A DNA stretch of 64,000 nucleotides from Oscillospiraceae bacterium (GCA_015065605.1 SVPZ01000006.1:20066-84065); one strand, 5' to 3'. Shown: positions 17,783 to 27,247, counted from the stretch's first letter. The notes: generated by a model not told the origin, from the letters alone. Made by a program: numbers and translations.

Positions 17783-20700
17783 TTATTTAAAGTATTTAAC
17801 TGCGCTGCGGAACATACCCATATCAAAGTTACCGTCAACGTTTTTATAAAGTCCGTTTCCGATACGTTCGCTGTGACCCATCTTACCGAGCACTCTGCCG
17901 TCGGGGCTTGTGATACCTTCGATAGCAAAGCAGGAGTTATTGGGATTAAAGCGTATATCGGCGGTGGGATTACCGCTTAAATCAACGTACTGAGTAGCAA
18001 TCTGACCGTTTTCGGCAAGTTTCTTGGCAAGTTCGTCGCTAACGAGGAAACGTCCCTCACCATGAGAAATCGGAACGGTATAGATATCGTCAACCTTTGT
18101 TTCCATAAGCCAAGGTGACTTATTAGAAGCAATACGTGTCTGAACGAGGCGCGACTGATGTCTGCCTATAGTATTATAGGTAAGGGTAGGACAGGTTTCG
18201 TCGGTATCGATAATCTTACCGAAGGGAACAAGGCCTAACTTAACGAGAGCCTGGAAGCCGTTACAGATACCTGCCATAAGACCGTCACGATTATAAAGAA
18301 GTTCGTTAACCTCTTCCATAATAGCGGGGTTTCTGAAGAAAGCGGTAATAAATTTACCTGAACCGTCGGGTTCGTCACCGCCTGAGAAACCACCGGGGAT
18401 AAATACTATCTGAGCATCTCTCATCTTATTTGCAAAGGTGTCAACAGACTCTGCAACACTCTGAGCGGAAAGATTGTTAATAACGAAGATCTCGGGGTCG
18501 GCGCCTGCAGTGAGAAGCGCTTTTGCGGTGTCGTATTCACAGTTAGTGCCGGGGAATACGGGGATAAGCACCTTAGGACGCGCAACGCTGAACTTGGGTT
18601 TAGCGTATTCCTTAGCGATAAAGGAGAATTTTTCGGGATTTGCGCTCTTGTGGTCAATATTACAGGGATAAACCTTTTCAAGAACGTTCTCATAGGTTTC
18701 CTGAATAGCATCAAGGTCGATAACCTCGTCCTTGTGAACGAGTTTTGCTTCCTTAGTAGTATAACCGAGAAGGGTTCCGATTTCGGTATCGTCCTTAAGT
18801 TCAACGATAAATGAAGCGTAATTATAAGCGAAGATATCCTGAACAGTAATGTTGTCAGCATACTTAAAGCCTATCTTGTTACCGATAGCCATCTTTAATA
18901 CGGCTTCTGCAATACCGCCGATACCGGGGGTGTAAATTGCATTAACCTTGCCTTCGTCAACGAGTTTTCTTACCTGTGCAAAAAGACTGATAAGAGAGTC
19001 GGTTTCGGGAAGATTATCTTTATTATATTTGCAGGTGAGAAGAACAACCTTGCTTCCTGCCTTTTTGAATTCGGGAGAAACGATGCTTTCAACCTGTTCG
19101 GTGGTAACTGCGAAGGAAACGAGGGTAGGGGGAACGTCAATGTGTTCGAAGGTACCGCTCATAGAATCCTTACCGCCGATAGCGGCAATACCGAGTTCCT
19201 TTTGAGCCTTGAATGCGCCGAGAAGTGCGGCAAGAGGCTTGCCCCAACGCTTTGCATCCTTACCGGGACGCTCAAAGTATTCCTGGAAGGTAAGATATAC
19301 TTCGTTAAAGGAAGCGCCTGCGGCAATAAGCTTACAAACAGATTCAACAACTGCCATATAAGCGCCGTGATAGGGGCTCTTTTCGGTGATGAAAGGATTA
19401 TAACCCCAAGCCATAAGAGAACAGGTGTCGGTGTGACGGTTTTCAACAGAAACCTTGTTTACCATAGCCTGAATGGGAGTTTGCTGATACTTACCGCCAA
19501 AGGGCATAAGAACTGTACCTGCGCCGATGGTGGAGTCGAAACGCTCACTAAGACCGCGTTTTGAACATATATTAAGGTCACTTGCGATTTTTTCGTAATT
19601 TTCGGTGAAGGTGCCTTCAATTTTCTTATCAAAGCTTTCGATTTTAGCGGGAGCAATATCAATATGCTTTTCAGCGCCGTTGGAGTTGAGGAATTCTCTG
19701 CTGATGTTAACGATATCCTTGCCGTTCCAGTACATAACGAGTCTGGGTTCAGCCTTTACCGAGGCAACTACGGTTGCTTCAAGGTTTTCTTCGTTAGCAA
19801 GAGAAATAAACTTTTCAACGTTTTCCTTTTCAACCACAACTGCCATTCTTTCCTGAGATTCACTGATAGCAAGTTCGGTACCGTCAAGACCGTCGTATTT
19901 TTTGGGAACTGCGTTAAGGTTTATTTCGATACCGTCGGCAAGTTCGCCGATAGCAACCGAAACACCGCCTGCGCCAAAGTCGTTACAACGCTTAATAAGA
20001 CGGGTAGCATCCTTTCTTCTGAAAAGACGCTGTAATTTTCTTTCTTCCGGAGCGTTACCTTTTTGAACCTCAGCGCCACAGCTTTCAAGAGATTCAACGG
20101 TATGAGATTTTGAAGAACCGGTAGCGCCACCGCAACCGTCACGGCCTGTTCTGCCGCCGAGAAGGATGATGACGTCACCGTCAGCGGGAACCTCACGTCT
20201 TACGTTTTCTTCGGGAGCAGCGCCGACAACAGCACCGATTTCCATACGCTTAGCGGTATAACCGTCGTGGTAAATTTCGTCAACCTGACCTGTAGCAAGA
20301 CCTATCTGGTTACCGTAGGAACTGTAGCCTGCGGCAGCGGTAGTAACGATTTTTCTTTGAGGAAGCTTACCCTCTAAGGTGTCCTTACGACTTGCAAGAG
20401 GATTACCTGCGCCGGTAACACGCATAGCGGCATAAACGTAACTTCTTCCTGAAAGGGGGTCACGGATAGCGCCGCCTATACAGGTAGCGGCACCGCCGAA
20501 GGGCTCGATTTCGGTAGGATGGTTGTGGGTTTCGTTCTTAAAGAGAAGTAACCAAGGCTCTTTTTTACCGTCGATGGTAACGTCTATCTTAACGGTACAA
20601 GCGTTGATTTCTTCGGATTCGTCAAGTCTTTGGAGTTTGCCCTGTTTCTTTAGGTATTTAGCGGCAATGGTACCGATATCCATAAGATTAATAGGCTTGG

Positions 20701-21475
20701 TTCTGCCGATTTCTTTTCTTACTTCCAAATATTCTTCAAAGGTTTTCTGCAAAAGTTCGTCCTCGAACTTTGCTTCGTCAATGGTGGTGAGGAAGGTGGT
20801 GTGACGGCAATGGTCGGACCAATAGGTATCGATCATCTTGATTTCGGTGATGGTGGGATCTCTGTCTTCGCTTCTAAAGTAGCTCTGGCAGAACTTAAGG
20901 TCGTCGATATCCATAGCAAGACCCTGAGCCTTTAAGAAATCCTTAAGACCGTCTTCGTCAAGAGCATTAAAGCCGTCAAGGGTGCGAACGCTGGTGGGAA
21001 TTTCGTATTCGCGCTTAAGGGTGGAAACGGTATCCAATGATGCTTCTCTGCTTTCAACGGGGTTGATAAGATGCTTCTTTATAGCGGCTTTTTCTTCGTC
21101 GCTTAAAGCGCCTTCGATAATATAAACCTTAGCGGTGCGAACGTCGGGACGGTCTGCCTTTGAAATAATCTGAATACACTGAGCGGCAGAGTCGGCGCGC
21201 TGGTCGAACTGTCCGGGGAGATATTCAACTGCAAAGCAGAAAGAACCGTCGGCATAATTTAATTCATTATAGGTATCGTCAAGCTGAGGCTCGGAGAAAA
21301 CCGTGCTGATACATTTGTTAAAGAGTTCTTCTTCGATATTTTCAACGTCATAGCGGTTAAGAACTCTGACACTTTCGGCAGATTTAATGCCTAAGAATGA
21401 GCGGATATCACCTAAAAGGGAATCTGCTTCACCGGCTAATCCTGCCTTCTTTTCAACATAAATGCGGTAAACCAT
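17783..21475 (-). CDS. purL: Phosphoribosylformylglycinamidine synthase, single-chain (PurL with glutaminase domain)
   Basis: A 1230-residue enzyme for the fourth step of purine synthesis (FGAR to FGAM, using ATP and glutamine). The N-terminal linker domain leads to two AIRS-like synthetase halves (HNHPTEIEPFGGAATC near residue 335; GGKDSMSGTF near 765). The last ~240 residues are a class I glutamine amidotransferase (PVFPGTNCEYDTA, nucleophile Cys in GICNGFQ near 1070, His in SHGEGRF). In many Firmicutes PurL, PurQ and PurS are separate; the fused form occurs in Clostridia and Proteobacteria. AGGAAGG precedes the ATG. It lies 15 bases after purD. Confidence 0.97.
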   Translation of the reverse strand: MVYRIYVEKKAGLAGEADSLLGDIRSFLGIKSAESVRVLNRYDVENIEEELFNKCISTVFSEPQLDDTYNELNYADGSFCFAVEYLPGQFDQRADSAAQCIQIISKADRPDVRTAKVYIIEGALSDEEKAAIKKHLINPVESREASLDTVSTLKREYEIPTSVRTLDGFNALDEDGLKDFLKAQGLAMDIDDLKFCQSYFRSEDRDPTITEIKMIDTYWSDHCRHTTFLTTIDEAKFEDELLQKTFEEYLEVRKEIGRTKPINLMDIGTIAAKYLKKQGKLQRLDESEEINACTVKIDVTIDGKKEPWLLLFKNETHNHPTEIEPFGGAATCIGGAIRDPLSGRSYVYAAMRVTGAGNPLASRKDTLEGKLPQRKIVTTAAAGYSSYGNQIGLATGQVDEIYHDGYTAKRMEIGAVVGAAPEENVRREVPADGDVIILLGGRTGRDGCGGATGSSKSHTVESLESCGAEVQKGNAPEERKLQRLFRRKDATRLIKRCNDFGAGGVSVAIGELADGIEINLNAVPKKYDGLDGTELAISESQERMAVVVEKENVEKFISLANEENLEATVVASVKAEPRLVMYWNGKDIVNISREFLNSNGAEKHIDIAPAKIESFDKKIEGTFTENYEKIASDLNICSKRGLSERFDSTIGAGTVLMPFGGKYQQTPIQAMVNKVSVENRHTDTCSLMAWGYNPFITEKSPYHGAYMAVVESVCKLIAAGASFNEVYLTFQEYFERPGKDAKRWGKPLAALLGAFKAQKELGIAAIGGKDSMSGTFEHIDVPPTLVSFAVTTEQVESIVSPEFKKAGSKVVLLTCKYNKDNLPETDSLISLFAQVRKLVDEGKVNAIYTPGIGGIAEAVLKMAIGNKIGFKYADNITVQDIFAYNYASFIVELKDDTEIGTLLGYTTKEAKLVHKDEVIDLDAIQETYENVLEKVYPCNIDHKSANPEKFSFIAKEYAKPKFSVARPKVLIPVFPGTNCEYDTAKALLTAGADPEIFVINNLSAQSVAESVDTFANKMRDAQIVFIPGGFSGGDEPDGSGKFITAFFRNPAIMEEVNELLYNRDGLMAGICNGFQALVKLGLVPFGKIIDTDETCPTLTYNTIGRHQSRLVQTRIASNKSPWLMETKVDDIYTVPISHGEGRFLVSDELAKKLAENGQIATQYVDLSGNPTADIRFNPNNSCFAIEGITSPDGRVLGKMGHSERIGNGLYKNVDGNFDMGMFRSAVKYFK

Positions 21476-21490
21476 ATTTTAACCTTCCTA

Positions 21491-22753
21491 TCAATTTAAT
21501 GCTTTAAGTGCTCTCGCACCGATATCACTGCGTTTGTAAGCGTTTTCAAAGTGAACCTTTTCGGTTTCCTTATACGCTTTTTCTATTGCGGCTTTAAGGT
21601 CTGGCGCAACTGCGCTTACACCTAAAACTCGTCCGCCTGCCGAAAGAACGGTATCTGAGTCCTTTTTAGCGCCTGCGTAAATTACGGTAGCCTCAATATC
21701 GCTGTCAACGGTAATGGGGAAACCGCTTTGATATTTCTGAGGATAACCTTCACTTGCCATAACTACACAGCAAGCGGCGGCATCCTTGAATTTAACTTCA
21801 CATTTATCGAGGGTACCGTTTGTGCAAGAAAGCATAATTTCAAAAAGGTCGCTTTCAAGCAGGGGAAGAACAACCTGAGTTTCGGGGTCACCGAAACGGC
21901 AGTTATATTCAATTACCTTGGGACCGTTTTCGGTAATCATAAGACCGAAGAATAAACAACCCTTAAAGGTACGTCCTTCTTTTTCCATAGCGCGAATGGT
22001 GGGAATAAAGATTTCATCCATACAAACCTTTGCTACGTCTAAAGTATAGTAAGGATTAGGAGCAATAGTACCCATACCGCCCGTATTAAGTCCCATATCG
22101 CCGTCTTTGGCGCGCTTATGGTCCATAGCCGAAACCATAGGAACAAGAGTTTTACCGTCGGTAAAGGCGAGAACCGAAACCTCGGGGCCTGTTAAGAATT
22201 CTTCAATAACGATGTTATTTCCCGAAGCGCCGAAGATTTTGTCTTCCATAATGGAACGTATAGCGTCTTCAGCTTCTTTTCTCGTTTCGGCAATAATTAC
22301 GCCTTTGCCGAGAGCCAGACCGTCAGCCTTGATAACGGTGGGAAGGGGAGCGGTCTTAACATACTCAAGCGCTTCCTCTATGTTGTTATATACACCGTAA
22401 GCAGCGGTAGGAATGCCGTATTTTTTCATAAGGTTTTTGGAAAATACTTTACTGCCTTCGATTATTGCGGCAGCCTTATTCGGACCGAAGCAAGGAATAC
22501 CAACGCCGTTTAATGCGTCAACCATACCTGCTACCAACGGGTCGTCGGGAGCAACCACAACGTAGTCGATTTTATTTTCCTTTGCAAAATCACAAATTTT
22601 ATCAATTTCTGTAACGGGAATGGGAACGAGAGTGGCTTCACTCATACCGCCGTTTCCCGGAATTGCAAAAATTTCATCAATTTTTGCGCTTTCCTTTAAC
22701 TTTTTAATGATGGTATGTTCTCTTCCGCCGCTACCAATAACAGCAACTTTCAT
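21491..22753 (-). CDS. purD: Phosphoribosylamine-glycine ligase
   Basis: A 420-residue ATP-grasp ligase (GAR synthetase), making glycinamide ribonucleotide in the second purine step. Motifs include VIGSGGREHTI at the N-terminus, IKADGLALGKGV in the ATP-grasp domain, and NTGGMGTIAPNPYY, with EYNCRFGDPETQV near residue 285. Length fits the family. It sits 16 bases downstream of the AICAR transformylase gene and 15 upstream of purL in the same operon. Confidence 0.97.
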   Translation of the reverse strand: MKVAVIGSGGREHTIIKKLKESAKIDEIFAIPGNGGMSEATLVPIPVTEIDKICDFAKENKIDYVVVAPDDPLVAGMVDALNGVGIPCFGPNKAAAIIEGSKVFSKNLMKKYGIPTAAYGVYNNIEEALEYVKTAPLPTVIKADGLALGKGVIIAETRKEAEDAIRSIMEDKIFGASGNNIVIEEFLTGPEVSVLAFTDGKTLVPMVSAMDHKRAKDGDMGLNTGGMGTIAPNPYYTLDVAKVCMDEIFIPTIRAMEKEGRTFKGCLFFGLMITENGPKVIEYNCRFGDPETQVVLPLLESDLFEIMLSCTNGTLDKCEVKFKDAAACCVVMASEGYPQKYQSGFPITVDSDIEATVIYAGAKKDSDTVLSAGGRVLGVSAVAPDLKAAIEKAYKETEKVHFENAYKRSDIGARALKALN

Positions 22754-22769
22754 ATTTTTAATTCTCCTA

Positions 22770-23954
22770 TTAATGATGGAAAAGTCTCATTCCGGTGAAT
22801 GCCATAGAGATACCGTATTTGTTACAACACTCAATAACAACGTCATCTCTTATAGAACCGCCGGGCTCTGCAATATAGGAAACACCGCTCTTCTTAGCGC
22901 GTTCAATGTTATCGTCAAAGGGGAAGAAGGCGTCACTGCCGAGAGCTACACCGCTGATGGTGTCGAGATATGCTCTCTGCTCTTCCATAGTGAAGCGTTC
23001 GGGCTGAACCGTAAAGTATTTCTGCCAGTTACCGTCTGCGCAAACGTCTTCTTCGTTCTGGTTGATGTAACCGTCGATAACGTTATCTCTGTCGGGTCTG
23101 CCGAGAGTATCCTTAAAGGGAAGGTTTAATACCTTGTCGTGCTGACGTAAGAACCAGGTGTCAGCCTTACCGCCTGCAAGACGGGTGCAGTGAACACGGG
23201 ACTGCTGACCTGCACCAACACCGATAGCCTGTCCGTCAACTGCAAAGCATACGGAGTTGGACTGTGTATATTTAAGGGTGATAAGAGAAATAATTAAATC
23301 TCTTATTGCGCTTTCGGGCATATCCTTTTTATCGGTAACAACGTTAGAAAGAAGTTCTTTGTTAATCTTGAACTCATTTCTGCCCTGTTCAAAGGTGATA
23401 CCGTAAACCTGTTTGTGCTCAATGGGAGCGGGTACGAAATCGGGGTCGATTTTTACAATGTTATAGGTACCTTTTCTTTTTGACTTTAAAATTTCAAGGG
23501 CTTCTGGCTCATAACTGGGAGCGATAATACCGTCGCTTACCTCTCTCTTAATCATAAGAGCGGTGGTAACGTCACATACGTCGCTTAACGCTACCCAGTC
23601 ACCAAAGGAACACATTCTGTCGGTACCTCTTGCTCTTGCATAAGCGCAGGCAAGGGGAGAGTCGTCAAGACCTTCAATATCGTCAACGAAGCAAGCCTTC
23701 TTTAACTTTTCGGAAAGGGGAAGACCGATAGCCGCAGAGGTAGGGCTAACGTGCTTAAAGGAAGTAACTGCAGGCATACCGAGTGCTTCTTTAAGTTCCT
23801 TTACAAGCTGCCAGGAATTGAAGGCGTCAAGAAAGTTAATGTAACCGGGACGTCCGTTCAAAATTTCAATGGGAAGCTCAGTTCCGTCGTGCATAAATAT
23901 TTTTGCAGGTTTCTGGTTGGGGTTACAACCGTATTTAAGTTCGAATTCTTTCAT
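22770..23954 (-). CDS. Stand-alone AICAR transformylase (phosphoribosylaminoimidazolecarboxamide formyltransferase)
   Basis: A 394-residue protein matching only the C-terminal AICAR formyltransferase part of PurH: LKYGCNPNQKPA at the start, the active-site Lys-His in SFKHVSPTSAAIG near residue 65, SFGDWVALS, QSNSVCFA, GAGQQSRVHC and a final SDAFFPFDDNIERA with SIRD. The N-terminal IMP cyclohydrolase (MGS-like) domain of bifunctional PurH (about 510 residues) is missing. The preceding gene supplies the cyclohydrolase as a separate PurO-type protein. GGAGG lies before the ATG. Function: transfer of formyl from 10-formyl-THF to AICAR to give FAICAR. Confidence 0.95.
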   Translation of the reverse strand: MKEFELKYGCNPNQKPAKIFMHDGTELPIEILNGRPGYINFLDAFNSWQLVKELKEALGMPAVTSFKHVSPTSAAIGLPLSEKLKKACFVDDIEGLDDSPLACAYARARGTDRMCSFGDWVALSDVCDVTTALMIKREVSDGIIAPSYEPEALEILKSKRKGTYNIVKIDPDFVPAPIEHKQVYGITFEQGRNEFKINKELLSNVVTDKKDMPESAIRDLIISLITLKYTQSNSVCFAVDGQAIGVGAGQQSRVHCTRLAGGKADTWFLRQHDKVLNLPFKDTLGRPDRDNVIDGYINQNEEDVCADGNWQKYFTVQPERFTMEEQRAYLDTISGVALGSDAFFPFDDNIERAKKSGVSYIAEPGGSIRDDVVIECCNKYGISMAFTGMRLFHH

Positions 23955-23968
23955 AACTGCCTCCGTAA

Positions 23969-24700
23969 TTATTTGTTTTTATTTATAATGATGTTGGTTG
24001 CCTCTCCGTTTTCAAGGGAAACCTGACGAACGAAAAGGGAAACCTTATTATCTTCGTTAAGACTGTTCCATACCATATCGGCTAAATCCTTGGCAGTGTT
24101 GGGAAGAACTACTGCTTCGGGCTCACCGTAGAAGGATGGAATGGGATTGCCGTCGCATTTGTAGGTGTGAATGAAGTGACCCTTGCTCTGAATGGGAGCA
24201 TATGAGTAGGTGTATCTCTGACAAGCCTCGGGATTACCGTCGGCACTCTTTAAGATAGACATTTTATAGGTGAAATCCGCTTTATCGAAATCATAGTAGC
24301 AGATACCCGAAATTCTTGGAGTAAAGTTAGGAGCATCGGGCTCGAACTCACGGGTGTTAAGAGCAGCCTCGAATGCGAAAGGATCACTTGCATCATTTGT
24401 AACAAAATCATAAATGGTGTTGGTCTGGTCACCGTTGGTAATAATATCAATATCACCGTATGCAAGATAAGGATTATAAATTATAAGGCTTGGGTCGGTA
24501 AGTTTGCTTTCGTCAAAAGCCTTTGTACGCATACCGTTTTCGAATTCCTCGAAAATACGGTTACGGCTGTTTTCGCTTCTGCCCATAATGAAATAAGCGA
24601 TAAGAGCGCTTTTTCCGTCTGCAGATTTACCGATAACGATACCTCTGCCGGGATAAGAATTTTCTTTAAGAAGATTTTCTAAATTATAAATGTTGCTCAT
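23969..24700 (-). CDS. PurO-type IMP cyclohydrolase
   Basis: A 243-residue protein resembling the archaeal-type IMP cyclohydrolase PurO family (N-terminal YPGRGIVIGKSADGKSALIAY, then MGRSENSRNRIF, LIIYNPYLAYGD and TNGDQTNTIYD). It is placed directly before a stand-alone AICAR transformylase, which lacks a cyclohydrolase domain, so it should close FAICAR to IMP. Length is slightly above archaeal PurO (~200). AAAGGAG precedes the start and lies over the end of purN, 5 bases away, so translation is probably coupled. I am sure of the family resemblance and fairly sure of the role from context. Confidence 0.88.
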   Translation of the reverse strand: MSNIYNLENLLKENSYPGRGIVIGKSADGKSALIAYFIMGRSENSRNRIFEEFENGMRTKAFDESKLTDPSLIIYNPYLAYGDIDIITNGDQTNTIYDFVTNDASDPFAFEAALNTREFEPDAPNFTPRISGICYYDFDKADFTYKMSILKSADGNPEACQRYTYSYAPIQSKGHFIHTYKCDGNPIPSFYGEPEAVVLPNTAKDLADMVWNSLNEDNKVSLFVRQVSLENGEATNIIINKNK

Positions 24701-24705
24701 AAGTT

Positions 24706-25302
24706 TTACTCCTTTACAAAGGTTTTGCTGATTTTTTCAACGGCTTCGGGAAGTATCTTCCATTCAGCCTGTTCCATAACGCGCTTCTGTAAAATTTCGG
24801 GTGTGTCGCCCTCTTCAATATTAACCGCCTTTTGAAGAATGATTTTACCGCCGTCGGGAATTTCGTTTACAAAATGCACCGTGGCGCCCGTAACCTTAAC
24901 CCCGTAACTCAGCGCTGCTTCGTGAACCTTAAGTCCGTAAAAGCCTTCTCCGCAAAAAGAGGGAATAAGAGAGGGGTGAACGTTTAAAATGCGGTTTTCG
25001 TATTTTTTAGTAAATCTTTCACTTAAAATACACATAAAGCCTGCAAGAACGATTAAGTCGGTTTCGTTGTTTTCAAGGGCTTCGATTATCTGTTCTTCAA
25101 AGCGCTCGTTACCTTTTTTCTCTATAACCAAACTGTCGATACCTGCTTTTTCTGCTCTCGTCAAAGCATAGGCGTCCTTTTTGTTGGATATAACAAGGGT
25201 GATTTCACCGCTTTTTATAATACCGCTTTTCTGAGCATCGATAAGCGCCTGAAGATTTGTGCCGCCTCCCGAAACGAGAACGGCTATACGGGCCTTTACC
25301 AT
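24706..25302 (-). CDS. purN: Phosphoribosylglycinamide formyltransferase (10-formyl-THF dependent)
   Basis: A 198-residue GAR transformylase. It has AVLVSGGGTNLQALIDA at the N-terminus, VLAGFMCIL, the catalytic NVHPSLIPSF and the later GATVHFVNEIPDGG with its Asp. It formylates GAR in the third purine step. Its start overlaps the purM end by 7 bases, as is common in pur operons. Confidence 0.96.
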   Translation of the reverse strand: MVKARIAVLVSGGGTNLQALIDAQKSGIIKSGEITLVISNKKDAYALTRAEKAGIDSLVIEKKGNERFEEQIIEALENNETDLIVLAGFMCILSERFTKKYENRILNVHPSLIPSFCGEGFYGLKVHEAALSYGVKVTGATVHFVNEIPDGGKIILQKAVNIEEGDTPEILQKRVMEQAEWKILPEAVEKISKTFVKE

Positions 25303-26336
25303 AATTCTACCTCAGTTTCACTCTTAACGATTTCACCGATAACGTAAGCGTCTTCACCGTTCGCCTTAAGGATTTCAACTGCCTTCTCGGCATCCTCTTT
25401 GTTTACAACGGCAATCATACCAACGCCCATATTAAAGGTGTTGAACATATCTCTTTCGGGAATGTTGCCAACCTGCTGAATGTATTTGAAGATGGGAAGA
25501 ATTTTAACGTCGCTCTTTTTGATTTTAGCGCCAAAGCCGTCGGGAAGACTTCTCGGGATGTTCTCGTAGAAGCCGCCGCCCGTGATGTGAGAAACCGACT
25601 TTACGGTAACTTCCTTCATAAGAGCAAGCATACTCTTAACGTACATCTTGGTGGGGGTGAGTAAGGTTTCGCCGAGACCCTTTCCGCCAAGCTCTGCAAC
25701 GGGAGCGGTAAGGTCAGCGTTTTCAATATCGAAAACCTTTCTTACTAAAGAAAATCCGTTGGAGTGAACACCGGTAGAAGCAAGAGCAACGATTACGTCG
25801 CCTTCCTTAACGGAATTTTTATCAAGTATCTTGGATTTATCAACAACACCTGTGCAATAGCCTGCAAGGTCGTAATCCTCTTCGGGCATAAGACCGGGAT
25901 GCTCTGCGGTTTCGCCGCCGATAAGAGCGCAACCTGCCTGAACACAGCCTTCAGCTACACCGCCAACGATATCGGCAATCTTTTCGGGGAAGTTTTTGCC
26001 GCAAGCAATATAGTCAAGGAAGAAAAGTGGCTTTGCGCCGCAACAGATAATATCGTTTGCGCACATAGCAACGCAGTCAATACCAATGGTATCGTGTTTA
26101 TCAAGAAGCATTGCAAGTTTGATTTTGGTGCCAACGCCGTCGGTACCGCTAACCAAAACGGGCTCAGTTATGCCTGTAAGGTCTAAACCGAAGCAACCGC
26201 CGAAACCGCCTACGTCATCTAAACAACCTTCGTTTTTAGTACGGGCGATATGCTTTTTCATAAGCTCTACGGACTTGTAACCTGCGGTGATATCAACACC
26301 TGCTGCCTTGTAACTTTCGCTGAAACTACTATTCAT
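25296..26336 (-). CDS. purM: Phosphoribosylformylglycinamidine cyclo-ligase (AIR synthetase)
   Basis: A 346-residue enzyme closing FGAM to AIR. Motifs are YKAAGVDITAGYKSVE near the start, VSGTDGVGTKIKLA, ALIGGETAEHPGLM and SHITGGGFYENIPR. The ATG at 26336 has AAGGAG seven bases upstream; an earlier in-frame start has no such site. It is the first gene after a hairpin that separates it from purE, so it may be partly controlled by read-through or have its own promoter. Confidence 0.96.
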   Translation of the reverse strand: MNSSFSESYKAAGVDITAGYKSVELMKKHIARTKNEGCLDDVGGFGGCFGLDLTGITEPVLVSGTDGVGTKIKLAMLLDKHDTIGIDCVAMCANDIICCGAKPLFFLDYIACGKNFPEKIADIVGGVAEGCVQAGCALIGGETAEHPGLMPEEDYDLAGYCTGVVDKSKILDKNSVKEGDVIVALASTGVHSNGFSLVRKVFDIENADLTAPVAELGGKGLGETLLTPTKMYVKSMLALMKEVTVKSVSHITGGGFYENIPRSLPDGFGAKIKKSDVKILPIFKYIQQVGNIPERDMFNTFNMGVGMIAVVNKEDAEKAVEILKANGEDAYVIGEIVKSETEVELW

Positions 26337-26401
26337 AATCTTACTCCTTATCACGCTGTTTTTTTAAAAAACAACGATATTTTATATATTTTTTATACTT
26401 T

Positions 26402-26443
26402 TAAAAACAACGAATTCTCCGACTTTCATCGGAGAAGGGTTGT
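26402..26443 (-). terminator. Hairpin terminator between purE and purM
   Basis: On the minus strand a stem TTCTCCGA/TCGGAGAA is extended by outer AACAAC/GTTGTT pairs and followed by TTTTT. It starts right after the purE stop, inside the operon, so it may lower expression of the genes after purE. Confidence 0.75.
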
Positions 26444-26935
26444 TTACATATACTGCTTTGAAATGATATCGTTTTTCTCAAGTACCTTTGCGGCGGCATT
26501 TGCTCTTTGTTCGTCAAGCTTTTTAGCCAGCGCCTCGTCGCCTACTGCAATAATCTGAGCGGCAAGAAGGGCTGCGTTTGCCGAGCCGTCGATAGCAACG
26601 GTTGCAACGGGAATACCCGAAGGCATTTGTACCGTTGAAAGAAGAGCGTCAAGTCCGTCAAGGGTAGAGGACTTAACGGGGATACCGATAACGGGAAGGG
26701 TGGTTGCGGCGGCAACTGCGCCTGCAAGATGCGCTGCTTTACCTGCGGCGCAAATAATCGCACCAAAACCGTTGGCTCTTGCGTTTTCGGTAAACTCACG
26801 AACCTCTTTTGGAGTGCGGTGGGCAGAATATACGTGAACCTCAAAAGGAACTTCCAAATCCTTTAAAGTATCCATAGCCTTTTGTACTACGGGAAGGTCG
26901 CTGTCGCTTCCCATAAGAATTCCTACTTTTTTCAT
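26444..26935 (-). CDS. purE: N5-carboxyaminoimidazole ribonucleotide mutase
   Basis: A 163-residue class I Pur[14 protein letters not shown] at the start, [24 protein letters not shown] and [17 protein letters not shown], all substrate-loop motifs. AGGAG lies just before ATG 26935. The reading frame is open further upstream, but that part is the riboswitch, not protein. It is the first gene of the purine operon. A PurK partner is not in the window. Confidence 0.96.
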   Translation of the reverse strand: MKKVGILMGSDSDLPVVQKAMDTLKDLEVPFEVHVYSAHRTPKEVREFTENARANGFGAIICAAGKAAHLAGAVAAATTLPVIGIPVKSSTLDGLDALLSTVQMPSGIPVATVAIDGSANAALLAAQIIAVGDEALAKKLDEQRANAAAKVLEKNDIISKQYM

Positions 26936-26960
26936 AGCTTTCTCCTGTCTGCTTTTATAC

Positions 26961-27072
26961 AAAACAAGGCAGTCCCGTAAAAATGCGGAACTGCCCAGAC
27001 GGTCGACATACAAAACACTTAATGCTCCCATGCGGTAAACCGCTAATCCGTCAGTTGCAAAAAGCTTGTAAA
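26961..27072 (-). ncRNA. ZTP (pfl) riboswitch with terminator, purE leader
   Basis: Reading leftward, the leader has a P1 stem (UACAA..CUU / AAG..UUGUA), the conserved ACUGACGG, a hairpin GCGG-UUUA-CCGC, then GGGAGC and finally CCGUCUGGGCA. These match the ZTP/ZMP riboswitch core (ACUGRCG ... GGGAGC ... CCGYCUGGGC), with the GACGG/CCGUC pseudoknot possible. The 3' end runs into a terminator stem GGCAGUUCC/GGGACUGCC at 26968-26995 followed by a U-rich tail, so the switch overlaps its own expression platform. Ligand ZTP/ZMP accumulates when 10-formyl-THF is low and should turn the operon on. I found no guanine or THF riboswitch core here. Confidence 0.85.
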
Positions 27073-27086
27073 TTTATTACATAGTA

Positions 27087-27115
27087 ATTATATATTATTT
27101 ACAATTATATGTCAA
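27087..27115 (-). promoter_or_regulatory. Purine operon promoter
   Basis: On the minus strand TTGACA (27110-27115) and TATAAT (27087-27092) are exact consensus boxes with a 17-base gap. Transcription should start near 27080, just ahead of the ZTP riboswitch. Confidence 0.85.
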
Positions 27116-27181
27116 GAAATTAAGATGTAAAATTATGGAGAAATAAATCGTATTTTTTTGTATGTTTTTTCAAAATAATAC

Positions 27182-27210
27182 TTGTTTTAATAAAAAGTAT
27201 ATGGTATGAT
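27182..27210 (+). promoter_or_regulatory. Promoter of the GH16 gene
   Basis: TTGTTT at 27182-27187 and TATGAT at 27205-27210 with a 17-base gap, about 40 bases before the start codon. Confidence 0.55.
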
Positions 27211-27247
27211 GCAATTAGAAAAAAATTCCTTGAAGGGAGAAATTAAA

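Noticed and set aside
19142..19564. Open frame on the + strand inside purL
   Set aside because: It is antisense to a well-conserved purL region, has no ribosome site and no recognisable family.
26961..27072. N-terminal extension of PurE
   Set aside because: The frame is open upstream of ATG 26935, but this part is the ZTP riboswitch and terminator, and a good ribosome site lies before 26935.
26961..27072. Guanine or THF riboswitch in the purE leader
   Set aside because: The conserved three-way junction of purine riboswitches and the THF core are absent; the ZTP core fits instead.
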